64,000 bases of DNA. Source: Pseudomicrostroma phylloplanum (taxonomy: Eukaryota; Basidiomycota; Exobasidiomycetes; Microstromatales). Below, piece after piece: positions 42,492-53,575 of the stretch (its first letter is position 1; the number at the start of each line of letters is the position of its first letter). The notes beneath the pieces were generated by a model. It was given only the letters and a program-made list of their open reading frames with translations. It had not been told where the DNA came from and made no database searches. A program made the translations under genes and the position numbers. Where the stretch lies: the NCBI GenBank assembly GCA_039545275.1, contig BCHS01000003.1, forward strand, positions 682,001 through 746,000. Reading direction: 5' to 3'.

Positions 42492-45400
42492 ATGTCTTCG
42501 TCGCAGCTCGCCCCAGCAGCTGCGCCCGTGGTACCCGTCGACTCCCTCGCCTTGCCCCTACCACCGCTGAGCCTCGTCTTCTCGACGTCTGCTGCGCCCG
42601 AGGGCAATGGCTTCAACCTATCGAGGTACAACCGAGAGGGAAGTGCATTTGATGCCAAGAAGGCGGTCATTGGAAAGGTTAGGATCAAGGAGTGAAGGCA
42701 TAGTCAGATCTACTTGACTGGACCAGCACTGACATTACCATTCTTCGTCACCGCAGGGAGGTTTTGGCACAGTGTACAGGTGGGTATATGCGCTACAAGC
42801 CAGAATCTGTCTCAAGACAAGACGCTCACACTTTCCTTTCTTTCATCAGATTCGAGCGAGATGATGACTTCTTCGCAGCCCAGCTAGAGGAGCGTCAACG
42901 ACGCGAAGAATCCTCAGATCGAAGCGCCTATGCCACGCGAGACGATGCTGCAAGCTTTGCTACTGCCTCTCCAGCCTCGATCGCCACTACGCTGCCAGAC
43001 GAGATGCAGGTAGACACTACCTCTTACCCTTCGACGTCTGCGCTGCCGTCGAAGACCATTAGGGCAGCGGGCACCCCTTCGAGTGCCACAAGGGGCTCGC
43101 TGAGACCACCTATGCCCCCGACGCAGAGGCATGGGTCGACAAGTACCGCTCCGGCCTTTTCGAGGACGATGTCGGCAAGCCCTCAGAAGCCTGCTGGCCC
43201 AGCGGTGATCGTCGTCAAGGTCTGTCGCTCCCCATGCGGGGGTGCCTTCGATGAGATGCCCAAGACAGGAGCTGCGAGGGCGGCAGCGAAAGCGGCAGAT
43301 GCTGCACTGAAAAAGTGAGTATCGACATTCACTTTGGTCGATGATGAAGATTTTGACGGAACCTGACGAGCATCGAATGTTACTTCACACTTTCTCCAGC
43401 GGCGACGCGAGCGGCTTCCATACCAGGATCTGCAGGGGTGAAGCTCGTATCTTCAGGTTCCTCCAAACCATTGCCAAGCGTAGTGGCAAGTCCTACTCCA
43501 AATTGGGGGTGACACGCCTACTAGCAGACCTTCCTCTATCCGTCAACCCCAATGATGGTACTTCGTTCGTCGACGAGACTAGTGGTGCGCTTGCAGCGCA
43601 GATGGAGGAGCAGACTGGACCTGTACCACGGCTGCTGGTGTTCGAGAGGATGGTCGAGCTGGATGCTGTGCTGACAGCTAAAGGATGGGTCAAGCGAAAG
43701 AGGCAGTGGACCCATGCCGAGGTGGAAGCTGTCAGCAGAGATATGAGCCACGGCTTGGCCTTCTTGCACGCAAATCACAGTGAGTTTGATCATGGCAGCA
43801 CGAAGCCTTATCTCACGAGCACTGACACAACGTCTCAAATCTGCTCAGTCGTGCATGGCGATCTGAAGCCGTCAAACGTCATGCTTGACTCCAAGACCGG
43901 AGTCGCAAAGCTCATCGATCTGGGAGCCAGCAGACGCTTTGTTTGCGTGCCCAATTTGTACAAGGAGTCGACCTCTGCTGTCGAGGAGCTGGATCAATTC
44001 CTTGCAGAGGGCACTGTGCCGCCTCAGACGGCTACCATGGTCCACACTGAAGGTCTGGGCTCCCTGACAGGGAGTCCATACTTCATGGCACCAGAGGTGC
44101 TATTGCAGGCCGGCCGATATGTGGACAGCTCCAATACCTCGCGTAGCATTCTTCACGACTATGTCAACTGCAAGCATCTCCTTCCATTCGGCACCAACAC
44201 CACCTACTTCGATATGGCTTACGAAGACTTCAAGAGGGGATGGGGCATCAAGAGTGACATCTGGAGCTGGGCGTGCTCAGTCCTTGCTCTGCTGCTACGT
44301 ACTGTTCCCCTGGAGCAAAAGAAGAGCTCTAGCACAATATGCCCCTTCGACTTTTCTTTCGACGACCCTGAAGACTCTCTGGAGCCTCGTCATCGGCTAC
44401 ACCGAGGAGAGCGAGCCTTGCCTCGCTTCCACGAATGGGCTAGACGCTACCCTCTCAGGATCGTCAGAAGTAAGTGGTCACAATCGGAATGCCGACAGTT
44501 GAGAGAGCATCCACTGACAGTCGCCCTTGCTCCTGCTTTCAGTCACCTCGCAAGCAGCCGTCTTGCCTGCGGAGGCTGCCAACTTGTCCTCGTCTATGAT
44601 CGAGATGCTGCACATGAGCCTTGCACACATGGACTCTCGACCTTCTGCGAGCCTCATCGCGAAGGCGCTCACCGCGACGAACAGGACATCCTTGGAAATG
44701 AGTTCCTCACCCTTGATGAGAGCAGAGCGTCAGGAGAAGCGTCGCTCCCTGACTCTCAGCATTCATTCCGACAGCGAGAGCATTGCTTCCCATGCATACT
44801 CCCCTCACAACGTAGACCTGCGTGGATCCATTGCTTCTGGTCACCCCTACGGCCACTCAACACCTCGAGCATCATACAGCAACTGCTCGGTTCTGCAACC
44901 ATACGCCGGTGGCGTATACCAGAGGAGCTTCACGTCCGAAAGCTCGCTAGCCGTGCCGGAGCAATTCCCATACGTTCGAGATGGCGTATCTCCGATCCCG
45001 CCAAGCCCGTCGTTACCTCCAATGATGTCGCCCTTGACCCAAGGGTACAATCCTTCTGCTGCCCACAGGTCCGAGCAGACGAGGCACACCGTCACCTCTG
45101 CCTCACAGGCTTCCTCTGCTAAAGACGCGGCCAATGCTGAGGTCATGGCTGCTTCACTAGCAGGGGCCTCCCTATCGGATGCTGCGCCCGCACTAGACGT
45201 CAGGGACACCCAGATGTATTCGAAAGCATCTCGGCCCACCTCGGCCGTTCAAGAGCACGAAATGAGCTCTGCTGATCTCCACGAGGGGTCCGTCAATTCT
45301 GGTGCCTCGTCTGGCCTCTTCAGTCGCACAAAGGGCAGGCTGACCTCGATGCTGCGTCCCAGCCAAGAGTCGAGCCTGATGGACGTGGATGTGCACCACT

Positions 45401-46044
45401 CGACCTCGAGTGTGGCGGGATCTGAGCACACCTCGACGAGCTGCCTCATCGAGCGAGGTGTAAAATCTGAGGGGAGGAAGAGCTCGTCGATGAAAGGGCC
45501 CAGGAAGAGCAAATCCAACGTCGCCCTTGATCCATCGGAGCTGTCTGGCCCGGTGGGCCCCGAGCAGCACTCCAGCCCAACAGCAGCTGCATCAGGCTCG
45601 CCCACGCACCGCGCTTCACGGATCAACCTCAAATTCAAAGGCAAGAACCTTCTCTCCGGGCAGTCCACCCTCTCCGACTACTCGCCCACGTGCGAGAAGA
45701 GCGACCCGCTACTCAGTGGCGAAACCGCGACCAAGTCCCACATCACCGCTGCTGCCACCATCAGTCCCGCCCTCAGTCGCGCCTATCCGGCTTCGGCCTC
45801 GCCGAACGTCGAGAGCAAGTTTGGCAGATCACGATCTGGGACGATGATCACTATGAACAAACATGGGAAGAGGAGTCGCGCTAGCACCATCGTCGAGAAG
45901 ATCTGGCCCTTTGGACACAGCGGCAGCGGCAGCGCAGGTGGTGCTGCCACGGGCGGTGGACAAGAGGCAGGAGGTGCTGGAGCTGGTACTGGGGTGAGGA
46001 CTCCGGTTGAGGCTGCGCTGCCTCCTTTGCCCGGACGTCGATAA
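42492..46044 (+). CDS. Ser/Thr protein kinase with split N-lobe and long Ser-rich tail
   Basis: Six exons: 42492-42677, 42757-42779, 42850-43314, 43400-43779, 43849-44469, 44543-46044; 1058 aa. Exon 2 is 23 nt and encodes the glycine loop (with exon 1, IGKGGFGTVYR). About 115 Ser/Thr/Pro-rich residues separate it from the Lys strand (AVIVVKVCR). The rest is a standard kinase: HGDLKPSNVM catalytic loop, DLG instead of DFG, GSPYFMAPEV activation segment, SDIWSWACSVLALLL, and DSRPSASLIAKAL at the end of the C-lobe. The intron 3 acceptor at 43399 and the intron-free passage through 44280-44469 were chosen by frame. The tail (about 500 aa) is Ser-rich and ends in Gly/Ala repeats. No named family is recognised. 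The all-catalytic-residue content suggests an active kinase. Confidence 0.85.
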
Positions 46045-46551
46045 GAAAGGGGGTGGGGAGGAGGCGGCTGACGCTGTGGGTAGGATGACAGCGTAGGAAG
46101 TATTTAATGTTCATAATGCCGTATTTATCCATGTTTCCTTTACGCACCGTGCGCCATTGAGGCAGCAGCCTCTGTCTGAAATCCGTCGTGAGAGTTCGTG
46201 ATCTTCTCCTCGAGCAAAGCCTATCATCGCATACCACAATCACACACACAGCACACACACAGTGGGAGGGGAGGCGTGGACTCGTGAAACGCTTCAGGAG
46301 AGCAAGAATTGCATGCATTGGGATGAAAAAATGCCAAATCGAGACCAAATAATGATAAGGATGATGGATGCGGGGAACAATGACACGATGATGAATAGAT
46401 AGATCAGTAGCATAGCATAGCATAACCAGATAGCAGTGTCGTCCTCTGCTTCCGTCCTCTCCTTCCTTTCCCTTCGAGGTAGGGTTTACTCTTCCTTTTC
46501 CTCTCCTCTTCTCTCACCGCTTGAATTTACCTTCGGCGGACCCGCTACGCC
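46045..46551. other. Convergent intergenic region, kinase / phosphatase
   Basis: 507 bp between two convergent stop codons. It includes a CA-rich microsatellite near 46233-46262 and a GATAGATAGATC / GCATAGCATAGCATA simple repeat near 46394-46424. No gene is supported. Confidence 0.6.
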
Positions 46552-49500
46552 TTATCTCAAGAGACCCACCGCCTCGTCACCACTGAACAGCGACGACTCA
46601 GGCATAGCCCGATCCGCGCCACCACCACTGCCATCGCCATCGCCCCCTCCACTACCACCGCCAATGCCATCATCGCCAGTATCAGGACCAGGACCAGTGT
46701 TACTGGCCGGTCCAGCGGGCCACGCCCCCTCGCCCGAGCGACCATTCACGGGGAACGCGTCCAGCTCCGTCTCAATGTCGATCTCATCATCGTCGTCATC
46801 ATCATCGCATGCACAGTTGTCTGCGGCCTTGTCGAGAATGGTGGATATGGCGACGGGCTCCTCGGCATCGCTGAGCTTCATGTCGTCGACGCTGAGCGAG
46901 GCGGTATTGCGGCGCTTCCTGCTCGGCTCCCCTTCGTCGCTGCGGCCCTTGTCGTTTGCGGGGAGGGTATCGGTTCCTGCTCCTGCACTGGCTGGTGCTG
47001 CGACTGGTGCTTGAGCAGCTAGCGGTAGTGAGAGATTAGTCAGAGAGGCCTTACGTTGGGGTAGAGGACCTTGAGGGCTCGGGTAGGTGTTAGCCTTGAT
47101 CAATGGAGAGCCACCCTCGGCACGGGCTTTGGGCGTAGTCGGCGTGGGACGAGTGACACCCTTGGCTGCTTTGCTGTGTGTGGCAGCGGCAGACTTGCTC
47201 CGGATATTGGAGTGATGGTGGTTGGCATCGTTTGATCCATTGGATGTCGCCTGGTGGGAATCGCTACCGTTTGTCACTGTTCCCGACTGATCGGTGTTGC
47301 GACGCTGTTCCGCCTCGCGAAGCTCTTGTTGCACCCACTCGTCGGTCTCCCATCGTATCCGGTCCCAATAGGATGAGACCATGTCACGGTACTCTGCGCC
47401 GAGGTACTCTTGTCCCAGATGTTGCTTCTCCCATTGTGTGATCAGGTACTCGCCGTACTTGGCAATGTACGCAGCCTGCTCAGCGGTCTCAATTGCCTTT
47501 GAGCTCCTCCTCATCCTCACGACCTGGAGACATTGCCAGAGGAGCTCTTGCCCAGGAAGAACTTTGCCTCTGCGGGCCACCTCGTTCGGCGGCCTGAATT
47601 CGTCGACGAGACCCATCTTTGCCAGCCAGCAGGCGGCGATTGTCCCGGCTCGGCCGACACCGCCCCTGCAGTGAACCAATACATTGACGCCCTTCAGCGT
47701 GCAATGGTAGACAATCTCCTCCAGCCAGGCGTCCAGATATTCTTGTGAGGTGGGACAATTGCCCTCCACCATTGGGACGCGGACGAGATCCAGGCCCAGC
47801 TTAGCGGCCTCCTTCATGTATTCCTCCCACTGGACGCCAATGACGCCCAGCTCAACATCACTGAGGCAACAGACGAGAGCCCCCACGCCTAGGCTCTTGA
47901 AGCGTTGTAGGTCGATGGCCAAGTCGCGACATACTGCGCCTCTGCCTCGCACTGCGCCAGTCAAACGGACTTTCTTTCCTGGGCAGGAGCTGAGGAAGAG
48001 GTTCCCCAGTCGGAAGGACGAAGGCGGCTCTTCAGACTTTTCCACAGCATGAGACCAGCGTGGTCCCGCAACAGCACCCGCGAGGGAGTGATGAAAGGGC
48101 ATCGCATCAGACCCGACTGGACTCGTCTTATGCAGGAGCAGCTTGCCGCCAGACCGCCACGGCACCTCGTCATCGGTGACGATCGCGGCCAGATTCATCG
48201 TCGGTTTGAGGCGTACGATAGGTCCTGCCTGCTCTCTGACGTGTCCTGTATGGAAGACATTGTCGGTAGACAGCATCTCGTTGCCATCTTCCAGTGCTGT
48301 ACTGAAACCTCCGCTCACACCTTTCACCTTCGGCCATAGGAGCTGCCGCCGATTGGCATCGCAGAGGTATTCCAGCTTCTCTGGATGGTCTCTCTTAAGC
48401 TGACGGTAGACGCGAGATCTGAACCAAGGCATCGTCTCTTCCGGGACCATGACAGATACCGTGATGGGGTGAGAAATGGAGGTAGCTGCGGAGACGGCAG
48501 TGTTGTTGAGGGTGTCTGAAGTTGACGCTGCTGCTTGTTGGGACTCAGATGCCCCATTGCCATTCGCACTGCTGCTCTGTATACTGTTTGCAGCTTCGGT
48601 GCTTACCAGAGGTCGAGCATCGTCCTCGACTCCCATAGTGTGGGGTTGCTCAATCTCTTGGTCAACTACCGCCTCGTCGGATATGCTGAGAGGGACGAGG
48701 GGGATGGCCTCGCCTTCTTGCGAAGGGATGCCACCTTGCAGGGCGGGCAGCTGCGGGATCATCGGATCCTCCTGAGTACCTCTCAATCTCCGGCCAGTCA
48801 AGTCAAGCTCCTGCTGAGTCGTCCCGACGTGCTTCCGTCTCAGCGCGAGCCACGATAGTGCCTCCTCTTCCTGCCGAGCCTGATCCTCGCAGCTCTTTCT
48901 CCACTCTTTTGCATTCGTGATCGCAAAAGGAACGTATGGATGAGGACTTCCGAAGTCTCCGTATTTCACTTTGTGGTACAGTGAGTAAGGGTTGTGTGAA
49001 GCAAATGGAGCGTAATCGTAGAGGACGTTCTGGGCATTGAGGCCTTGCGTCCGACAGTAGTCGTTCCATTGCTCATGGAAGTTGTCGCGCTCAGTGAAGT
49101 AGACGATAGGGAAGCCCTTCTTGTTTCTGGGGGTCTGTTCGGCAGCAGGAGGAGCCTCATTGGGTCGAGCAAGAGCAGCTTGCTCCAGCGGCGTCGGTGC
49201 AGGAAGAGAATGGCGACAGACTGCTTCGGCTACGCCATTGAAGATCCAGTCGACCCGTTCGTAAAGCTCGTGCTCCGCAGAGCTGATGCCAACATGAGAA
49301 CTTCCGTTTGCGAGCATAGCGTCATTGTGCTTGATTCGACGCTGGCATCTCACTAAATGCTGTTGGTAGAGCGTCTGGTCGTCTTTGATCCTCTGCCTGA
49401 TCTTCGAGTGATAGTTGGTATCGATGAAGAATTCGTAGAAGGCAATCTCATCAGGAGAGCCGAGTCTCAGCTTGTACCGTTCGCATTGGTCTCGCCTCCA

Positions 49501-49920
49501 AAAGTGAAAGGCTGCCGGCGAAGGAATAGCGGAGGGGTTGAACCACTTGAAAGGCTCTGGCCCTGTGTTGACGATGGCACGACTCTTGATAGGCCAATGA
49601 AGTTCGCACTTCAGCTGCTCAAAGGTAGTGAACTTGGTCTGATCCATCATACCAGTCGCAGCCAGCCCGTCAGCCTGCGGGACGCTGTCCACGGATGCCT
49701 TCAACGTAGCATAAGGCGCCAGTGGCTCTGTCAAAGCTGTATCGCCAGAGGATGCGATTGAGGCAGTCTCACTCGAACTCGACAAGCCGTGATCGTCTTC
49801 TAGCCCCGCTGCATCATGTGTACCGCCGGAGCGTGATCCCAGTGCCATGTCATTTCCGGAAGTCTCGCTCTTGTTGCTAGGTTGGCCTGAAACATTAGAG
49901 CTTCCGAAACTTGACTGCAT
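46552..49920 (-). CDS. Large protein with CDKN3-like (KAP-type) tyrosine/dual-specificity phosphatase domain
   Basis: Single exon, 1122 aa. The phosphatase domain lies at about residues 660-810: FLSSCPGKKVRLTGAVRGRG, ALVCCLSDVELGVIGV and the active-site loop VHCRGGVGRAGT with the catalytic Cys near residue 750. The SSCPG start and GVGRAG loop place it with CDKN3/KAP-like phosphatases. The Cys and Arg are intact, so it should be active. The N-terminal 450 residues hold a separate conserved-looking region: LKCELHWPIKSRAIVNTG, FHFWRRDQCERYKLRLGSPDEIAFYEFF, then YFTERDNFHEQWNDYCRTQGL, with no known domain recognised. The C-terminal 250 residues are low-complexity, ending in Asp-rich and Gly-rich runs. 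KAP-type enzymes dephosphorylate cyclin-dependent kinases, but the substrate here is unknown. Confidence 0.85.
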   Translation of the reverse strand: MQSSFGSSNVSGQPSNKSETSGNDMALGSRSGGTHDAAGLEDDHGLSSSSETASIASSGDTALTEPLAPYATLKASVDSVPQADGLAATGMMDQTKFTTFEQLKCELHWPIKSRAIVNTGPEPFKWFNPSAIPSPAAFHFWRRDQCERYKLRLGSPDEIAFYEFFIDTNYHSKIRQRIKDDQTLYQQHLVRCQRRIKHNDAMLANGSSHVGISSAEHELYERVDWIFNGVAEAVCRHSLPAPTPLEQAALARPNEAPPAAEQTPRNKKGFPIVYFTERDNFHEQWNDYCRTQGLNAQNVLYDYAPFASHNPYSLYHKVKYGDFGSPHPYVPFAITNAKEWRKSCEDQARQEEEALSWLALRRKHVGTTQQELDLTGRRLRGTQEDPMIPQLPALQGGIPSQEGEAIPLVPLSISDEAVVDQEIEQPHTMGVEDDARPLVSTEAANSIQSSSANGNGASESQQAAASTSDTLNNTAVSAATSISHPITVSVMVPEETMPWFRSRVYRQLKRDHPEKLEYLCDANRRQLLWPKVKGVSGGFSTALEDGNEMLSTDNVFHTGHVREQAGPIVRLKPTMNLAAIVTDDEVPWRSGGKLLLHKTSPVGSDAMPFHHSLAGAVAGPRWSHAVEKSEEPPSSFRLGNLFLSSCPGKKVRLTGAVRGRGAVCRDLAIDLQRFKSLGVGALVCCLSDVELGVIGVQWEEYMKEAAKLGLDLVRVPMVEGNCPTSQEYLDAWLEEIVYHCTLKGVNVLVHCRGGVGRAGTIAACWLAKMGLVDEFRPPNEVARRGKVLPGQELLWQCLQVVRMRRSSKAIETAEQAAYIAKYGEYLITQWEKQHLGQEYLGAEYRDMVSSYWDRIRWETDEWVQQELREAEQRRNTDQSGTVTNGSDSHQATSNGSNDANHHHSNIRSKSAAATHSKAAKGVTRPTPTTPKARAEGGSPLIKANTYPSPQGPLPQRKASLTNLSLPLAAQAPVAAPASAGAGTDTLPANDKGRSDEGEPSRKRRNTASLSVDDMKLSDAEEPVAISTILDKAADNCACDDDDDDDEIDIETELDAFPVNGRSGEGAWPAGPASNTGPGPDTGDDGIGGGSGGGDGDGSGGGADRAMPESSLFSGDEAVGLLR

Positions 49921-51096
49921 CTTGGGACTCTTTCAGCTGGCAGCTGGAAAGAGACAGGGCGTACTAGACGCTCTCCGATTCCGTGATGGTACTCTCCAGC
50001 AGTCGTACGGCGGGTGGACGCGTTGCTAGCGAGGCTGCTAGTCGAAAGCAGCGTCGACGCAGGAAGGCGTAGGACTGAAAGTGAGGGCGCGTAGTGTGCA
50101 AATGGAAGGCTGCACAGACAGGACTTGGTAGTGACGCTGAAGGACCTTGAGAATACTATAGCTACAGGCGTTGACAATGAACGAACAAAGTGCTTGAGAC
50201 GTTGCCTCTTGGCAGCCAATGGGAGCGAGAGCAGAAGGGACGAGTAAGAACCGAGGACGTGTGACCAGGCGTCCGGGCAACAGCGTTTGGTCCGATGCGA
50301 GCCGAATCTGGATCAGGTATGCCGGTTCCAAGTAGTCTAGCGTGAGCTCGAGACTACCAACATTTGCCGATGTAGAGTGACGGTGATGCGAGGATGTTAA
50401 CCGATAGCAGTAAGTCAGGATTGTGGTGTAGGCGATGTGAGATGAAGGTGGCGGGATGAAGGGAGCCTTGACGCTGGCGGTGGGACGATGATAAAGTACC
50501 GTGGGTATGCAAAGTAGAGGGAGAAGGATGCTGCACTGTGGGGGGGCGATACACCCGATCTATATTGTAAGGAAACCCTATTGATTCGAATGCCGTGTGC
50601 GACGTCTGTGGGGGTTGGCAACGAGACAAAGTTCTAGCCTGTGTAGGGGGGGCCGGCGGGTGTCAATGCAGATGGCTCGCTGCAGGTGCCGATTCCAATG
50701 TCCGACACGGAGCGGGGAGATGGCCGGGGCCGAGAAAATCGCCGTGCCAAAGGGGAGCTGGGTAGGTGCAATGAGGTTAGAGAGGTAGTGGGGGCAAGGA
50801 AGCTGCTGAGCGCCCGAGTGAGATGGTGAGCGATCCTCAACGCAAAGGATATGATCTGGGTGTATCAGACGACCTGATCCTTCTTCTACGGTGGCGGGCG
50901 GGACGGGGTGGTGATTGGGCTTCGCAGTACGTCACTCTGGCTCCAGCCTTGAGCGGGGTGCGGACAGCAGGCGTGGCGTGGGAGTGAGTGGGTCCAGCCA
51001 GCCTGCTCCCTGTGCCTGGCCTGGGTGCAGGCGTCGCGCGCAGGCAGCCAGAGCGGAAAGGGCGAGGCGAGGCGAGGCTGAGAGCAACGCAGCCGG

Positions 51097-51120
51097 CAAA
51101 AGACAGGCGCCTGTCTTTTG
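51097..51120. repeat. 24-bp perfect palindrome upstream of HOM3
   Basis: CAAAAGACAGGC is followed at once by its exact reverse complement. It lies 166 bp upstream of the HOM3 ATG. It could be a dyad binding site or form a cruciform. It is preceded by a GGCGA repeat tract. Confidence 0.9.
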
Positions 51121-51138
51121 GTTTTGCCGCCAAGGAAC

Positions 51139-51144
51139 GAGTCA
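51139..51144 (-). promoter_or_regulatory. Possible Gcn4/Cpc1-type site (TGACTC)
   Basis: The minus strand reads TGACTC about 140 bp upstream of the HOM3 start. TGACTC is the core of the general amino-acid control element, and HOM3 is a known target of that control in yeasts. A hexamer alone is weak evidence. Confidence 0.3.
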
Positions 51145-51285
51145 AGGAGCAAAAGCGCAACGCGGCCGGCAATCCTTCGTACCGACGAAAGAAAAAGTGT
51201 TACTCTCTGCTCCCCCACCTCTTCTTTCTTCTCCTTCATCCTCTTAGCTATCGAACCTAACCTGGAACGACCCTGTTGCGGGCAG

Positions 51286-53456
51286 ATGTCGACTCCTACC
51301 CAAGACTCGTACCTGTCCACTCGCCCGGTCCCCTCCTCCTCCTCACATCGCCCCACTCTGCAGCGCGTACCTTCTGCCGCTTCCTCCTCCACGCCCTCGC
51401 CTTCCTCTTCCCAGATGCTTCAGTCAGAGCAGTGGATCGTACAGAAGTATGGAGGGACATCAGTGGGCAAATTCTTGCCTGCGATCACCTCGCAGATCGT
51501 ACCGTCCTACCTGTCTGCAGCAGCCTCTGCTACCGATGGGCGGAGAGTGCGCATTGCCCTCGTCTGTTCGGCCCGCTCAGGGTCTACCAAGGCAAAGGGA
51601 ACCACCAACCTCCTCTTGACCGCGGCGACACAGGCTCTGGAAGCGGACAACAGCACAGATGCCGATCTGAGCGCTTCGGCTCTGAACCTTCGCATGTCCG
51701 CAGAGTGGAACAACAGCAGATTCAGCAACAGCAGCAACCGGAGTTCTTCCTCTTCCTCGTCTACCTCCTCTTTGCCTACTAAGCTGGCATTCGAGGAGAC
51801 TGTCGAGGTCTTGCTAGAAGAGCATCTCAAAGCAGTCGACATTGCCGTCAAGAAGGACCAGGAGCTTAGGCAAAGGCTCGAGGCAGACGTACGGGCAGAT
51901 TGTGAGAGGTTGCGCCAGTTCTTGCAGGCAGCAAAGGTGAGCAAGGATGAACTTCCGCGGTTGTGAGCGCTCAATCTGGCAGCTCTGACACTTTCTCTGG
52001 CGCTATTGCTGCATCTGACACCCATCCCCAGATTATCGAGGAGATCTCGCCACGGTCCAAGGACATCATCCTCTCGCTCGGCGAGCGCCTATCCTGCCGC
52101 CTGGTCTGTGCTGCCCTCCAGGATCTAGGCATCCCTGCCGAGCTCGTGGGTATGGAGTCAGTCATCGACGCGGCTTTCCTAGACGAGGCAACGTCTCGCC
52201 GTCGCAAAGCTGGTGGTAGCATCGCCAGTCAGGCAGCGGTAGACGGTGAATCACTCCTAGATCAACACTTTTATGATCTGCTCGCAGAACGCATGGGGGA
52301 GAAGTGTCGCGCAGTCAAGGGCGTACCTGTAGTGACAGGGTACTTCGGAGCCGTCCCAGGCTCTCTGCTATCACAGGTCGGACGAGGCTACACAGATCTC
52401 TGCGCCGCCCTCTGCGCCGTTGGCTTGGCTGCTTCCGAGCTCCAGATCTGGAAGGAGGTGGACGGCGTTTTCACTGCTGATCCGAGAAAGGTATCCACTG
52501 CTCGGCTCATCCCTTCCATCTCGCCGGAAGAAGCGGCAGAGCTTACTTACTACGGTAGTGAAGTCATTCACCCCTTTACCATGGAGCAAGCGATCAGGAA
52601 GAGGGTCCCAATCAGGATCAAGAACGTCGAGAACCCTGGTGGTTCAGGGACTGTGATCCTCCCCGATGCCGAAGAGGGAGAGAGGGATCATTTGGTCGAA
52701 GGACACGTCACGCAGCCTCAGACTCCCGCGGCTAGCGGCGCCAACACTCCAGGCGCTTTCCCGCCGTGGGGCATGTCCAGCGCCTACCCCGGCTTCGACA
52801 CCAGCGCCCTCAGTGCTCTATCGGCGAATGCCAATGGACCCCTGCCTCAACGCAGGCTGCCGACAGCAGTGACCATCAAGGAGGACGTGATGGTCCTCAA
52901 TGTGCATTCCAACCGCAAGACGATTTCCCACTCCTTCTTCTCGCGCATCTTCTCCACACTCGATCGACACGGCGTGGCAGTGGATCTGATCTCCACCTCG
53001 GAAGTGCACGTGTCCATGGCCATCTCTGCCACCTCTCTCCGTCGACCTACACGCACGCTGGACGCAGTCTGCAGTGAGCTGGGCGTAGTGGGGACTGTCA
53101 GTGTGCTGCGTGAGATGGCCATTTTGAGTTTGGTGGGGAGGCAGATGAGACACATGGTCGGTGTGGCCGGGAAGATGTTCACCACGCTCGCAGAGGGAGG
53201 GATCAACATCGAGATGATCAGTCAGGGCGCCAATGAGATCAAGTGAGTGCCCGGGAGCGCGAGAGATGCTTTCAAAAGTGAGCAAGACTGACCTTGCCTC
53301 TGCGCCGTTTCACTTTTCCCCCTCAGCATCTCTTGCGTCATCCACGCCAAGTCAGCACTCAAGGCGCTCAACCTCATCCACTACTCGGTGCTAGAGGTGA
53401 CGCCCATCAAGCCTAGCAACGCCGAGAGCGGCAACTTCGGCAGGAGCTTCGTGTAA
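51286..53456 (+). CDS. HOM3: Aspartate kinase (aspartokinase)
   Basis: Three exons: 51286-51936, 52032-53242, 53327-53456; 663 aa. The start at 51286 gives a Ser/Pro-rich leader before VQKYGGTSVGKF (nucleotide/aspartate-binding site, residue 55). Other kinase-domain markers are IALVCSARSGSTKAKGTTN, VVTGYFGAVPGSLLSQVGRGYTDLCAAL and WKEVDGVFTADPRKV, then LTYYGSEVIHPFTMEQA. Two ACT domains follow (VLNVHSNRKTISHSFFSRIF and IEMISQGANEINISCVIH), normally for feedback inhibition by threonine. The N-terminal third has a Ser-rich insertion after ALNLRMSAEWN. It catalyses the first step of the threonine/methionine pathway: aspartate plus ATP to aspartyl-4-phosphate. The upstream region carries a TGACTC site. 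Confidence 0.95.
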
Positions 53457-53575
53457 TCTTATAGCATCATCAATCTCAATAGAGGGGCCATTCCGAATCA
53501 TCTTTATCATCACTAGTGCGAGTAGAGGAGAGTTGTGATGTCTCGTTGTATTGCTGGTGCCGGTACCTCTTCTCG

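Larger units (their letters stand above)
49921..51285. other. Divergent promoter region between the phosphatase gene and HOM3
   Basis: 1365 bp between divergent starts. The HOM3-proximal 350 bp hold GGCGA tandem repeats (about 51060-51078), a 24-bp perfect palindrome (51097-51120) and a Gcn4-type half-site, described separately. No gene is supported. Confidence 0.5.

Noticed and set aside
44119..44502. Alternative frame with TLWSLVIGYTEESEP in the kinase C-lobe
   Set aside because: It looks protein-like, but using it needs a non-canonical donor and it does not join in phase to the next exon. The frame adopted passes through without an intron and joins exactly.
50420..50455. Possible extra copy of the ~35 bp repeat (GTGGTGTAGGCGATG...GATGAAGG)
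   Set aside because: Only the GTGGTGTAG and GATGAA words match, and with wrong spacing. No neighbouring copy at a ~75 bp period was found.
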